From Lachnospiraceae bacterium (GTDB taxonomy: Bacteria > Bacillota > Clostridia > Lachnospirales > Lachnospiraceae), in NCBI GenBank assembly GCA_030540075.1, contig JAUNWX010000010.1, positions 1-64,000 of the forward strand: a stretch of DNA of 64,000 bases. Direction: 5' to 3'. Position 1 is the stretch's first letter. Each line of letters starts with the position of its first letter. The translations under genes and the position numbers were made by a program. Under the pieces are notes generated by a model. The model was not told the origin of the DNA and ran no database searches. It saw only the letters and a list, made by a program, of their open reading frames with translations. Shown piece after piece: positions 45,731 through 54,630 of the stretch.

Positions 45731-45822
45731 GAAGGCTTCTATACTATTTTAAGCGCTCAAAGGCGCAGAAAAAAGAGGCCTAAGTGCTCTGCGTTCACAT
45801 AGTATACAAGCCTGAATCCATC
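45724..45822 (-). promoter_or_regulatory. Antiterminator arms in the mgtE leader
   Basis: The segments 45822-45799 and 45747-45724 (24 nt each, GATGGATTCAGG... and ...CCTTCATCCATC) can form 21 of 24 base pairs. The first arm is codons 14-21 of the leader ORF; the second starts 9 nt after its stop. Between them two smaller hairpins are possible (CGCAGA/TCTGCG and GCGC-CTTTGA-GCGC, the latter spanning the stop codon). Confidence 0.8.
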
Positions 45823-45861
45823 ATTCTGTGTACTTCGACTTCCACTATCACAACTGTCCAT
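45757..45861 (-). CDS. mgtE leader peptide (34 residues)
   Basis: ATG at 45861 with AAAGGAGG eight bases upstream; stop TGA at 45757. The peptide starts MDSCDSGSRSTQNDG, continues with FRLVYYVNAEHL and ends GLFFLRL. It overlaps the first antiterminator arm. Full translation would melt or occupy that arm and free the second arm to build the terminator; early drop-off or stalling would let the arms pair and allow mgtE transcription. This parallels the enterobacterial MgtL leader of mgtA (Mg2+-dependent), although sequence and RNA differ and no M-box is visible. Which signal is sensed is inference; low Mg2+ is the natural guess. Confidence 0.78.
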   Translation of the reverse strand: MDSCDSGSRSTQNDGFRLVYYVNAEHLGLFFLRL

Positions 45862-45896
45862 ATACTTATCCTCCTTTGTTCAGTTTTTACTACTTA

Positions 45897-45925
45897 ACTA
45901 TAACATCAAAAAACCGCCGGGACAA
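45897..45925 (-). promoter_or_regulatory. Promoter of the mgtE leader, overlapping the azgA terminator
   Basis: Minus strand TTGTCC (45925-45920), 17-bp spacer, TATAGT (45902-45897). The -35 lies inside the 3' arm of the upstream terminator. Transcription would start near 45890, about 30 nt before the leader ATG. Confidence 0.6.
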
Positions 45926-45937
45926 GCGCCCCGGCGG
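45907..45937 (-). terminator. Terminator after the purine permease gene
   Basis: CCGCCGGG / CCCGGCGG (45937-45930, 45921-45914), 8-nt loop, then T7. Confidence 0.92.
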
Positions 45938-45952
45938 TGGTAAAGCGAAGTA

Positions 45953-47317
45953 TTACAGCATGATGTACTTCAGTACGAAGAGGATCGCAAGTACATACAT
46001 CAGCGGTGTAACCGACTTGCCCTTTCCGGACAGTACGTGAAGCAGTACATAAGAGATGATACCGAGCGAGATACCCTCGGAGATGGAATACAGGAACGGC
46101 ATCGCGAAGATCGCAATGTATGCCGGGATCGCCTCGAGGAGATCATTCCACTCTACCTTTACAACCTGCTGGATCATCAGGAATCCGACGATGACCAGTG
46201 CCGGAGCTGTCGCGAAGCTCGGGATCGCCAGGAAGATCGGGGAGAAGAACAGTGCAAGCAGGAAGAAGATACCGGATACGACTGCGGTGAGACCGGAACG
46301 ACCGCCTTCTGCGATACCGGAGCTGGACTCAACGAAGGTCGTGATGGTGGAAGTACCGAGGCAGGCACCCACCATGGTACCGATGGAGTCTGCGAGCAGT
46401 GCGCCCTTGATCTCCGGAAGCTTGCCATCCTTATCAAGCATGTCTGCCTTGGAAGCACAGCCGATCAGGGTGCCGAGTGTATCGAAGATATCGACGAACA
46501 GGAATGCGAACAGTACCGAGAAGAAGTCAAGCGGATGCTCTGCGATGATGGAGAAATCAAACTTGAACAGAGTCGGTGCAATCGATGCCGGCATGGAAAC
46601 GACGCCGGACGGGATCAGGCTGTAGAAGCCGGCATCCGGGTTCGGTACGTAGATGCCTGCCAGCTGGCAGAGGATACCGAGGATCCAGGTCACGAAGATA
46701 CCGATGAGGATGTTACCCTTCACGCCCTTGATCACGAGGTAGCCGGTGATGATGATACCGATCAGTGCCAGCAGTACAGTGATACCCTCTGAGTTAAAGG
46801 TACCAGCCTTTACAGACTGTGAAAAGCTGAAGATGGTTACGAGTGTGGAAGAATCCACGGCGATGTGCGCGTTCTGAAGACCGATGAAGCAGATGAACAG
46901 ACCGATACCGACGGAAACACCATACTTCAGTGTCTGCGGAATCGCGTTGAAGATCGCCTCACGCACATTGGTGAGTGACAGAAGGATGAAGACGAGACCC
47001 TCTGCAAATACAGCGGTCAGCGCAACCTCCCAGGAATAGCCCATGCCCAGAACGACGGTGTACGCGAAGTAAGCATTGAGACCCATACCTGCTGACAGTA
47101 CAAACGGAAGGTTTGCCAGAAATGCCATGCAGAACGATGCGATCGCGGATGCCAATGCAGTCGCCGTGAAGATCGCACCGGAGTCCATGCCAGTGGCTCC
47201 GAGAATGCTCGGGTTAACGGCCAGAATATAGGCCATGGTCATGAATGTCGTGATACCGGCAATCATCTCGGTACGTACATCCGTACCTTTTTCTTTCAGC
47301 TTGAAAAACTTTTCCAT
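45953..47317 (-). CDS. AzgA-type purine permease (NCS2 family)
   Basis: The 454-residue permease of 12-14 membrane segments imports hypoxanthine, adenine or guanine. Family signs are TEMIAGITTFMTMAYILAVN, SAGMGLNAYFAY, FLFVDIFDTLGTLIGCA and GTSTITTFVESSSGIAEGGR. Start MEKFFKLKEKG at 47317 with AAGGAGG nine bases upstream; the longer frame adds 29 unrelated residues from the leader. It fits the salvage cluster encoded at 58-60 kb and guaA nearby. Confidence 0.92.
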   Translation of the reverse strand: MEKFFKLKEKGTDVRTEMIAGITTFMTMAYILAVNPSILGATGMDSGAIFTATALASAIASFCMAFLANLPFVLSAGMGLNAYFAYTVVLGMGYSWEVALTAVFAEGLVFILLSLTNVREAIFNAIPQTLKYGVSVGIGLFICFIGLQNAHIAVDSSTLVTIFSFSQSVKAGTFNSEGITVLLALIGIIITGYLVIKGVKGNILIGIFVTWILGILCQLAGIYVPNPDAGFYSLIPSGVVSMPASIAPTLFKFDFSIIAEHPLDFFSVLFAFLFVDIFDTLGTLIGCASKADMLDKDGKLPEIKGALLADSIGTMVGACLGTSTITTFVESSSGIAEGGRSGLTAVVSGIFFLLALFFSPIFLAIPSFATAPALVIVGFLMIQQVVKVEWNDLLEAIPAYIAIFAMPFLYSISEGISLGIISYVLLHVLSGKGKSVTPLMYVLAILFVLKYIML

Positions 47318-47460
47318 ACGAAATAGCCTCCTTGTTTTAAACGGCACAGAGCTGATTCTGCACCATCCACAGGTTACATTTGACCAGTGCTGGTAGTTTG
47401 GCAATTAAAACAGCACTCGTCACCCCCTTAAAAAAGAACAGAATCTAGTTTAACACAGTA
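47318..47460 (-). promoter_or_regulatory. Leader region of the purine permease gene
   Basis: About 110 nt of leader. AGTGCTG / CAGCACT (47417-47411, 47392-47386) form a stem. AAGGGGGTGA precedes a GTG that opens either a 28-codon frame or, shifted, a 3-codon frame. No purine-riboswitch core is recognisable. Possible promoter CTGACA...TTAAAC near 47475-47450. Function unknown. Confidence 0.35.
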
Positions 47461-47574
47461 CGACAGAAAAATGTCAGAAATCTGAAAGCGTTTTCGAGAT
47501 TTCGGTGTTTTTCGGCGATATAACTTAAATTTATGCATGATATGCTTTGAAATATATGGATTATTTTTGCGCAC

Positions 47575-47628
47575 AAAAAAGCCCTGAAAACACGTATTCC
47601 TCAGAAATTACGTGTTTTCAAGGCTTTC
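47575..47628 (-). terminator. Terminator after tmRNA
   Basis: Minus strand AAAGCCTTGAAAACACGTA / TACGTGTTTTCAGGGCTTT, 17 of 19 paired, followed by T6. Confidence 0.9.
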
Positions 47629-47697
47629 ATGCAAGTTCAAATCACAAATCCAGACATATAATTGTGGTTCGTTTAAGAACTGTAGAGTGGACCAGAC

Positions 47698-48030
47698 GGG
47701 AGTCGAACCCGTGTCCGAAAATGAATTCCCTCTCCTTCTACTATCGTAGTACACTTTATAGATTCCCCACCATCAAAGGATGTGCACGTCCTTTGGTGGC
47801 CGGTATCCTCTGAATACGCCCGTTAAGAGGAGAAACTCTTAACGTCGTTTCTCACATAGATGAGGCCAGATTCTCGATGTGTGAGTGCATCAAGGCTGAC
47901 CACACAGCACTTAGGCTGCGTATGCTAATTCGTTATTGTTAGCGTTTATATTTAGGTTTGAAGTTTAACGCGACTGTCTTTCGGATAGCTTCTAAAGCTG
48001 CATCATCCCCGTCGAAACCGGTACTAGCCC
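47698..48030 (-). ncRNA. ssrA: Transfer-messenger RNA (tmRNA)
   Basis: The 5' end GGGCTAG pairs with 3' CTGGTCC as the tRNA-like acceptor; GGTTTCGACGGGG and the T-arm ACGGG-TTCGACT-CCCGT are diagnostic. The coding tag at 47943-47911 reads ANNNELAYAA then stop, a typical tag ending in AYAA/ALAA for ClpXP recognition. CCA is not encoded. It rescues stalled ribosomes with SmpB. About 333 nt, normal length. Confidence 0.96.
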
Positions 48031-48094
48031 ATATTCACTTATCAAAGTGCGTTGAGCGAAGGAAAACGCTACTGCTCTCCTCGCTTTCAAACAC

Positions 48095-48123
48095 ATTCTA
48101 TCGGATTGTATCCGTTTTGTAAA
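48095..48123 (-). promoter_or_regulatory. Probable tmRNA promoter
   Basis: TTTACA (48123-48118), 17-bp spacer, TAGAAT (48100-48095) on the minus strand; the primary transcript would carry about 60 extra 5' nt to be trimmed. Confidence 0.55.
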
Positions 48124-48412
48124 TAAACCGCTGGTTGATTTCACAGATATTTAACAGTTCAGCGTACCCAGGATCCGTGTTCAATGCTTCCGTCTCCAGT
48201 CCATCATGCGCCATAACGGAACGACCACCCGTATATAGTCCTGCCGTAAAGTTACTTTCTTTTCTTCTGCTAATCGCTATAGAAATTCATGTGCTAACTA
48301 TACCACCCGGCTATAGTTCTATACCGCTCAGCAAGTTACTTTATCCGCACACAGCTTATAAAATTCTGATAGAAAGCATCATGATTGCTCGAAGCAAGGA
48401 GTACTGTACGCT
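48124..48412. other. Gap between tmRNA and the HTH gene
   Basis: No start-codon-backed gene. On the minus strand a stop-free run of about 60 codons ends near 48098 and includes SNFTAGLYTGGRSVMAHDG and ETEALNTDPGYAELLN, which could be a decayed C-terminus of an unknown protein, but it lacks a start and overlaps the tmRNA promoter. Nothing else is seen. Confidence 0.3.
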
Positions 48413-48934
48413 ATGGCTAGGAAAAAGACTGCACCTCGTGCAAAGCATAAGAAAAACATCGTCTATACAGAGAATCCGATCTACAACAACCGGGATTATC
48501 ACTTCGACTGGGGGCTCTTCGGAGAGACCCTGAAGCGACTTCGGCTCGAAGCGGATCTGACGCAGGAGGATCTTTCGGCGATCACTGGTATTCCGAGCGC
48601 GATGATCTCACAGTTTGAAAACGCCTATAAAAGCAGGTTCCAGAACACGCCGAAGCATCCGAATCAGGATCAGCTGGTCTGTCTCCTTCGGGCGCTGAAT
48701 GTCGATGCCAACACACTCTTTGCAGCGAATCTGGCCTTACCGGTCATGTCTGAGCGCGACCGGGCCGTCGAAGTGCTCGTCGAGGGCTTTCGCACCATGC
48801 TAAAACGTTCTGAGCTCTATGCCCATTATGACGAAACGCCGGGCAAGGATATGACAGAGAAAATCGTGAACAGCGGGCTCTACTTCGAGCCCTGGGCCGA
48901 GACATCCGTTGCGGAAACGAAACCGGAGAACTGA
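48413..48934 (+). CDS. Helix-turn-helix (XRE-type) domain protein
   Basis: The 173-residue protein has a basic, Lys-rich first 20 residues, then an XRE domain (about 37-95: FGETLKRLRLEADLTQEDLS, ITGIPSAMISQFENAYKSRF) and a helical C-terminus without a recognised domain. The plus-strand orientation is rare here. AAGGAG lies eleven bases before the ATG. A DNA-binding regulator of unknown target. Confidence 0.75.
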   Translation: MARKKTAPRAKHKKNIVYTENPIYNNRDYHFDWGLFGETLKRLRLEADLTQEDLSAITGIPSAMISQFENAYKSRFQNTPKHPNQDQLVCLLRALNVDANTLFAANLALPVMSERDRAVEVLVEGFRTMLKRSELYAHYDETPGKDMTEKIVNSGLYFEPWAETSVAETKPEN

Positions 48935-48942
48935 CTATACAA

Positions 48943-48972
48943 GAGACCGAACGAAACCTCGTCCGGTCTTTT
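48943..48972. terminator. Bidirectional terminator between the HTH gene and uvrA
   Basis: AGACCGAACGA / TCGTCCGGTCT with one unpaired base position, then TTTTC. The two genes converge. Confidence 0.75.
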
Positions 48973-48985
48973 CATATACTGCTGA

Positions 48986-51817
48986 TTATTTTTCCAGGTA
49001 CTGTCGGATGTAGTGACCGGTGTAGGACTCCTTCACCTTCGCCACCTGCTCCGGTGTGCCCTCGGCAATCACCGTACCGCCGCGGTCACCGCCCTCCGGA
49101 CCGATATCGATGATATAGTCCGCACACTTGATGACATCGAGGTTATGCTCGATGACGATGACGGTGTTTCCGTTTTCCGCGAGACGGTCAAGCATGACGA
49201 CGAGCTTATGCACATCCGCGAAGTGCAGTCCGGTGGTCGGCTCATCCAGCACATAGATGGTCTTTCCGGTCGGACGACGGCTGAGCTCGGTCGCGAGCTT
49301 GATTCGCTGCGCCTCACCACCAGAGAGCTCCGTGCTCGGCTGACCCAGCTTCACATAACCGAGGCCGACATCATAGAGGGTCTGAATCTTCCGTGTGATG
49401 CTCGGTACATTCTTAAAGAAATCCAGGGCCTCCTCGACGGTCATCTCGAGGATGTCATAGATGTTCTTCCCCTTATACTTCACCTCCAGCGTTTCACGGT
49501 TGAAACGCTTTCCGTTACATACCTCACATGGCACATACACATCCGGCAGGAAGTTCATCTCGATCTTCACGATACCATCGCCCTGGCAGGCCTCACAGCG
49601 TCCACCGCGTACGTTGAAGGAGAAACGCCCCTTACTGTATCCACGTGCCTTCGCGTCCGGGGTGCCCGCAAAAAGGTCCCGGATCATATCGAAGACGCCG
49701 GTATAGGTCGCCGGATTCGAGCGCGGTGTCCGTCCGATCGGTGACTGATCGATCGCGATGATCTTATCGAGCTGCTCCACACCCTCGATGGACTTATAGC
49801 GGCCCGGTATCGTCCGCGCACGATTCAGCTTCTTCGCCAGTGTCTTATAGAGGATCTCATTCACGAGCGACGACTTACCGGAACCGGACACACCGGTCAC
49901 ACAGGTGAAGACGCCGAGCGGGAAGCGGACATCGATGTTCTTCAGATTATGCTCACTGGCACCCTTCACGGTGATCCAGCCGTTCGGCTTCCGGCGCGTC
50001 TTCGGCACCTCGATCTTCAGCTTACCGCTGAGATACTGTCCGGTGATACTGCGCGGATTCTGCATAATCTCCTCCGCCGTACCGGTCGCGACGACCTCAC
50101 CGCCCTCCGAACCGGCCCCCGGTCCAATGTCCACGATGTAGTCGGCGGCACGCATGGTGTCCTCATCATGCTCAACGACGATTACGGTATTCCCGAGGTC
50201 ACGGAGATGCTTCAGCGTCGCGATCAGGCGGTCATTATCCCGCTGGTGAAGGCCGATGCTCGGCTCATCGAGGATATACGCGACACCGACGAGACCGGAA
50301 CCGATCTGCGTCGCGAGGCGGATACGCTGGGCCTCACCACCAGAAAGTGTCCCGGCAGCCCGGCTCAGTGTCAGGTAATCAAGACCGACATCCAGCATGA
50401 ACCTGATACGGCTGCGGATCTCCTTTACGACCTCATCCGCGATCTGATGCTGCATCGGCGTCAGCCGGATCTCTTCGATCCAGTGATAGAAGTGCTCGAT
50501 GGAGAGCTCCGTCGCCTGGTAGATATTGAGATCACCGATCGTCACGGCGAGGCTCGACGCCTTCAGACGTGCGCCATGGCAGAGCGCACACGGGGTGATC
50601 CGCATGTACTGCTCATAGTCCGCACGCATACGCTCGGAGAAGCACTCACGGTAGCGGCGGTTGACATTGGCCAGCAGACCCTCGAAGGCCACCTGATGCA
50701 CGTTTCCCTTCCCAAACTGGGACTCGTAGTGCACCGTCACCTTCTCGCCCTTCGTACCGTCCAGGATGATCGAGCGGATCTCCGGCGGGTAATCCTGGAA
50801 CGGCGTGTCGAGGCTGAAATGATAGGCCTCACTGAGGGCCACCAGCATCGCATGCGTGAAGCTGCCCTCATCCTTCGAGTTCATCCAGCCGGGAACGGTG
50901 ATCGCCCCCTCGTTGAGACTCAGGCGCTCGTCCGGAATCATCAGCGCCAGATCAAACTCCATCTTATAGCCGATACCACTGCACTCCGGGCAAGCACCGA
51001 AGGGGTTGTTAAAGGAGAAGCTGCGCGGCTCGATCTCGTCGATGGAAACGCCGCAGTCCGGGCAGGCGAAGCTCGTCGAGAAGTTTACCGGCTCACCGCC
51101 GATGACGTCGACGGTCATCTGACCGCCGGTCAGGCCCATAACTTGCTCGATGGACTCGGTGAGACGTGCCTCGATGCCCTCACGGATCACAAGACGATCG
51201 ACCACGATCTCGATGGTATGGCGGATGTTCTTATCGAGGCTGATGTCCTCTGAAAGCTCATACATGTTTCCGTCTACACGTACACGTACATAGCCGGAGC
51301 GACGGGCAGAGTCGAGCACCTTCTCGTGCATACCCTTCTTGCCGCGGACGATCGGTGCCAGCAGCTGGATCCGTGTACCCTCCGGCATCAGAAGCAGCTG
51401 ATCCACGATCTCATCGACCGTCTGGCGCTTGATCTCGCGTCCGCACTTCGGACAGTGCGGCGTGCCGACGCGCGCGTACAGAAGACGCATATAATCATAA
51501 ATCTCCGTGACGGTACCGACCGTCGAACGCGGGTTCCGGTTCGTCGACTTCTGATCGATCGAAATCGCCGGGCTGAGGCCCTCGATGAGGTCCACCGCCG
51601 GCTTCTCCATCTGGCCCAGGAACTGACGCGCATAGGATGACAGGGACTGCATATAACGGCGCTGTCCCTCTGCATAGATCGTATCGAAGGCAAGGGAGGA
51701 CTTTCCGGAGCCGGACAGGCCGGTCATCACGACCAGCTCATCACGCGGGATATCCACATCCACATGCTTCAGATTGTGCTCACTGGCACCTCGAATCTTT
51801 ATATAGTTCTTACCCAT
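48986..51817 (-). CDS. uvrA: Excinuclease ABC subunit UvrA
   Basis: The 943-residue protein of full standard length recognises DNA damage for nucleotide excision repair together with UvrB. Two ABC modules ([39 protein letters not shown] and [12 protein letters not shown]), zinc clusters ([32 protein letters not shown]) and the UvrB-binding region (about 130-240) are all present. Start [17 protein letters not shown] at 51817 with GAGGAT upstream. No uvrB adjoins in the window. Confidence 0.97.
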   Translation of the reverse strand: MGKNYIKIRGASEHNLKHVDVDIPRDELVVMTGLSGSGKSSLAFDTIYAEGQRRYMQSLSSYARQFLGQMEKPAVDLIEGLSPAISIDQKSTNRNPRSTVGTVTEIYDYMRLLYARVGTPHCPKCGREIKRQTVDEIVDQLLLMPEGTRIQLLAPIVRGKKGMHEKVLDSARRSGYVRVRVDGNMYELSEDISLDKNIRHTIEIVVDRLVIREGIEARLTESIEQVMGLTGGQMTVDVIGGEPVNFSTSFACPDCGVSIDEIEPRSFSFNNPFGACPECSGIGYKMEFDLALMIPDERLSLNEGAITVPGWMNSKDEGSFTHAMLVALSEAYHFSLDTPFQDYPPEIRSIILDGTKGEKVTVHYESQFGKGNVHQVAFEGLLANVNRRYRECFSERMRADYEQYMRITPCALCHGARLKASSLAVTIGDLNIYQATELSIEHFYHWIEEIRLTPMQHQIADEVVKEIRSRIRFMLDVGLDYLTLSRAAGTLSGGEAQRIRLATQIGSGLVGVAYILDEPSIGLHQRDNDRLIATLKHLRDLGNTVIVVEHDEDTMRAADYIVDIGPGAGSEGGEVVATGTAEEIMQNPRSITGQYLSGKLKIEVPKTRRKPNGWITVKGASEHNLKNIDVRFPLGVFTCVTGVSGSGKSSLVNEILYKTLAKKLNRARTIPGRYKSIEGVEQLDKIIAIDQSPIGRTPRSNPATYTGVFDMIRDLFAGTPDAKARGYSKGRFSFNVRGGRCEACQGDGIVKIEMNFLPDVYVPCEVCNGKRFNRETLEVKYKGKNIYDILEMTVEEALDFFKNVPSITRKIQTLYDVGLGYVKLGQPSTELSGGEAQRIKLATELSRRPTGKTIYVLDEPTTGLHFADVHKLVVMLDRLAENGNTVIVIEHNLDVIKCADYIIDIGPEGGDRGGTVIAEGTPEQVAKVKESYTGHYIRQYLEK

Positions 51818-51890
51818 AAGATATATCCTCAAAAAATAATCCGGCAAACATTTGTTTGTCTGATTATTTTACCACGCTTTAAAATAATAT

Positions 51891-52391
51891 TCAAGACTTC
51901 CGAAGAAAGAGCTGGATCCGCTCGGTGATAAGTCCGGCTACGAGTCCGATCAGCGCACCGGCGATGACCCCGGCCACCATCAGCACTGGCAGATAGTAAA
52001 ACAGCACCTGACTGTGCAGCAGCGCCACGGCGGCCATCAGTTGTCCGACGTTATGCATCACACCGCCACTGACGCTCACGACGGTACGGTGAAAGCCACC
52101 TGCCTTCCGCATCAGGAGCATTGTCAGAAAACTCAGTGCAAAGCCGGAGATCGAGTACGCGAGTGTCATCGTGTTTCCGAACATGAAGCTGACGAGGAGG
52201 ATGCGTAGGAAGCTGATCACAAGCGTCGGCAGCGCACCGATCGAGTAGAGTCCGATCACCGTCACGATGTTCGGGAGGCCCAGCTTCACGCCCGGCACGC
52301 CGATGTTGATCGGAATCATCGCCTCGACGTAGCTCAGCACCATCGCGAGCGCCAGCAGCATCCCGTATAGACTTGTTTTACGTGCATTCAT
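51891..52391 (-). CDS. Gx transporter family / heptaprenyl diphosphate synthase component I-like membrane protein
   Basis: The 166-residue product is almost entirely hydrophobic, with five or six membrane segments; motif GVPGVKLGLPNIVTVIGLYS near the N-terminus and GGVMHNVGQLMAA later mark the PF07456 family, related to small S-component-like transporters. GGGTGA precedes the ATG. In Clostridia it often accompanies FAD:protein FMN transferase, not seen here. Substrate unknown. Confidence 0.82.
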   Translation of the reverse strand: MNARKTSLYGMLLALAMVLSYVEAMIPINIGVPGVKLGLPNIVTVIGLYSIGALPTLVISFLRILLVSFMFGNTMTLAYSISGFALSFLTMLLMRKAGGFHRTVVSVSGGVMHNVGQLMAAVALLHSQVLFYYLPVLMVAGVIAGALIGLVAGLITERIQLFLRKS

Positions 52392-52467
52392 AAATCACCC
52401 TTTTCGCATGTTTTCGGGGATGAATCCCCACGCTCATGGCGCCGATTATAAGCGATATCTCGCCAAA

Positions 52468-52497
52468 AGAAAAGACGGCACCCAAATGGATACCGTC
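52468..52497 (-). terminator. Terminator downstream of the cold-shock gene
   Basis: Minus strand GACGGTATCC / GGGTGCCGTC, one mismatch, then TTTTCTTTT. Confidence 0.7.
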
Positions 52498-52568
52498 ATT
52501 GCTTCTTTTAGTTCAAAATACTATTCTTGTAACGATATATGCTTACAATTAAGGTACTTGGAAAAAAA

Positions 52569-52766
52569 TTAAAGCTTTACTACGTTGACTGCCTGAGGTC
52601 CCTTAGCGCCGTCCTGAACGTCGAACTCTACCTTCTGGCCCTCATCGAGAGACTTGAAACCGTCTCCAGCGAGTCCTGAATAGTGAACGAAAACGTCCTT
52701 GCCATTCTCATCAGAGATGAAGCCGTAGCCCTTCTGATTGTTGAACCACTTAACTGTACCCTTCAT
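52569..52766 (-). CDS. Cold-shock protein (CspA family)
   Basis: This 65-residue single CSD domain has RNP1 KGYGFI and RNP2 VFVHY, with the usual MKGTVKWFN start. It binds single-stranded nucleic acids as RNA chaperone. The ATG at 52766 follows GGAGG by eight bases; the upstream in-frame start adds five residues and lies before the Shine-Dalgarno. Confidence 0.95.
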   Translation of the reverse strand: MKGTVKWFNNQKGYGFISDENGKDVFVHYSGLAGDGFKSLDEGQKVEFDVQDGAKGPQAVNVVKL

Positions 52767-52953
52767 TGTGTCTACCTCCATAAAATCTGCAGCCTAATCG
52801 CTGCACGGATTTCATCTTAGCATAATCAAAATTCCGCGTCAATCGAATGTTCGCGCGTCTCGATCTGCGTTTTCGGACATAGACTCCGGGTCAGAAACAC
52901 AGCGTCCTCAGGCTGTCGCCAATGTCTCCATCAGCGTGTTATCCCGGCAGGGA

Positions 52954-53505
52954 TCAGTTTGCGGAAGCAAATGCCTTCAGCTCGTTCTCCTGATCGATGC
53001 GCATGTGGCACTTCTTATACTTCTTGCCGGATCCGCATGGGCAGAGGTCGTTCGGATAGATCTTCTTGCCTTCACGACGGATGGTGTTGGATGCCTTCTG
53101 CTTGCGATAGAGCTCGTGACGCTTCTCCTCGGAAAGGATCGCATCCCACTCAGGAAGACCGTAGAGCCAGCTTGCCTTCGCCTCGACCATGTTGTAGTAC
53201 AGGGTCTCCGGATCGATCTCGATCTTCACCTGTGTATCCTCATCCATGGTGTCGATCGGGTTGTGATAGCCCTTTAAAGAATCATCGATACCATCGAGTA
53301 CACCTGTGAAGTGGAAAACGTCGATGCCGAAGTGCTCCGCGAGCTCCTTGACCGTGCCCTCATATACGTGGCTCGGATCCTTCAGAACTTCCTCATAGAA
53401 GCCCTTCTCCAGAGCGAAATACTCCTGCCAGAGTGTCTCCTGCTCGGCCTTGGAAAGACCATCGCCGTATGCCTTCGTTCTCCAGTTTTCAAGTAATGTT
53501 GCCAT
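52954..53505 (-). CDS. SEC-C motif protein
   Basis: The 183-residue, acidic, helical protein ends with a SEC-C zinc motif, CPCGSGKKYKKCH, as in the SecA tail. Function of such free SEC-C proteins is not settled; chaperone or ribosome contacts have been proposed. GAGGAG precedes the ATG. The 52767-52953 gap holds two small hairpins but no gene. Confidence 0.8.
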   Translation of the reverse strand: MATLLENWRTKAYGDGLSKAEQETLWQEYFALEKGFYEEVLKDPSHVYEGTVKELAEHFGIDVFHFTGVLDGIDDSLKGYHNPIDTMDEDTQVKIEIDPETLYYNMVEAKASWLYGLPEWDAILSEEKRHELYRKQKASNTIRREGKKIYPNDLCPCGSGKKYKKCHMRIDQENELKAFASAN

Positions 53506-53583
53506 AAATTCTCCTCACCCATCACGGGTTCTTTCTATATAAATTCATCTGTGGCCGTCCTCCCGCAGGATACACAGGCACAC

Positions 53584-53627
53584 AAAAAGGTCCGTGGACC
53601 ACACAGAACTTTATAGTACCACGGACC
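53584..53627 (-). terminator. Terminator after kduI
   Basis: GGTCCGTGG / CCACGGACC (53627-53619, 53597-53589) with a 21-nt loop, then T5. Confidence 0.85.
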
Positions 53628-53667
53628 TCTGGAAATATCAATTTTTTATGCTCTAATTATCCTCTAA

Positions 53668-54513
53668 TTATCTGAGATCCGGAGTATAGATGGTATCCAT
53701 ATCATCGAACTCCTGGTTCTCGCCGCCCATCGCCCAGATGAAGGTATAGTTGTGTGTACCTGCAGCGCTGTGGATAGACCATGACGGAGAAATCACAGCA
53801 TCATAGTTATGCATCACGATGTGTCTGGTCTCGGTCGGCTCACCCATCAGATGGAAGACAACCTGGTCCTCCGGCACCTCGAAGTAGGTATAGATCTCCA
53901 TACGACGCTCATGTGTATGTGACGGCATCGTGTTCCATACAGAACCCGGCTGAAGCTCGGTCATACCCATGCTGAGCTGTGCGGTCTTGAGAACATCCGG
54001 GTGGATGAACTGGTTGATTACACGAGCATTGGCCAGCTCAGGCTCGCCACATGGACGATGATTTGCCTCGGCCATGGTGATCAGCTTCGTCTCGTAGCTT
54101 ACGTGTGCCGGTGCGGAAACCATGTAGAACTTCGCCGGCTTCTCTGCATCATCTGAGGAGAAGAGCACTTCCTTCGCACCCTTCGTGATGTAGAGGCAGT
54201 CCTTGTAGCCGAGCTTGTACTCTGTACCGTCAACGACGATCTTACCAGCGCCCTCGCCGATGTTGAAGATACCGATCTCGCGACGCTCGAGCACATAGTG
54301 TGTGCCGAAGTTTGCCCAGCAGTCGATGCCCTTATCGAGCGGAACGACCTCATGTACCGGCATGCAGCCGAAGGTCACCATACGGTCGACGTGAGAGTAA
54401 ACAGCTACGACCTCATCCGGCTTGTAAAGACCGGTGATCAGGAACTCATCACGAAGCTCCTGCGTCGTGTAACGCTTCACATCTCTCTGGTTTGCACTGT
54501 AACGAATATCCAT
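53668..54513 (-). CDS. kduI: 5-dehydro-4-deoxy-D-glucuronate isomerase
   Basis: This 281-residue cupin-like isomerase works in pectin and glycosaminoglycan uronate breakdown. Metal ligands are visible in PSHTHERRMEIYTYF (two His, Glu) and in SPSWSIHSAAGTHNY. The N-terminal DIRYSANQRDVKRYTTQELR is characteristic. The ATG at 54513 has AGGAGG; the longer frame contains the promoter. No kduD or lyase is adjacent, so the pathway is either scattered or partial. Confidence 0.95.
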   Translation of the reverse strand: MDIRYSANQRDVKRYTTQELRDEFLITGLYKPDEVVAVYSHVDRMVTFGCMPVHEVVPLDKGIDCWANFGTHYVLERREIGIFNIGEGAGKIVVDGTEYKLGYKDCLYITKGAKEVLFSSDDAEKPAKFYMVSAPAHVSYETKLITMAEANHRPCGEPELANARVINQFIHPDVLKTAQLSMGMTELQPGSVWNTMPSHTHERRMEIYTYFEVPEDQVVFHLMGEPTETRHIVMHNYDAVISPSWSIHSAAGTHNYTFIWAMGGENQEFDDMDTIYTPDLR

Positions 54514-54571
54514 AAAAACCTCCTGTGTCTGGCCTTGCGCCAGGTGTTTTGTGTTCATATCAAGCATCTCT

Positions 54572-54600
54572 AGTATACTCTAGTTAACCGGTTTTGCAAA
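54572..54600 (-). promoter_or_regulatory. kduI promoter with palindromic operator in the spacer
   Basis: TTTGCA (54600-54595), 17-bp spacer, TATACT (54577-54572). The spacer contains AACCGGTT (54593-54586), a perfect CG-centred palindrome of the type bound by LacI-family repressors. AAACGTTT lies just upstream of the -35. Confidence 0.6.
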
Positions 54601-54630
54601 CGTTTTTTGGCCAATGCAGGAAAACTTTAC

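Noticed and set aside
45631..45900. M-box (Mg2+) riboswitch upstream of mgtE
   Set aside because: None of the conserved M-box segments is present; the leader is explained by an ORF with alternative hairpins.
47405..47416. Three-codon frame GTG-CTG-TTT-stop with a near-consensus Shine-Dalgarno
   Set aside because: Too short to judge from one sequence; mentioned only within the permease leader.
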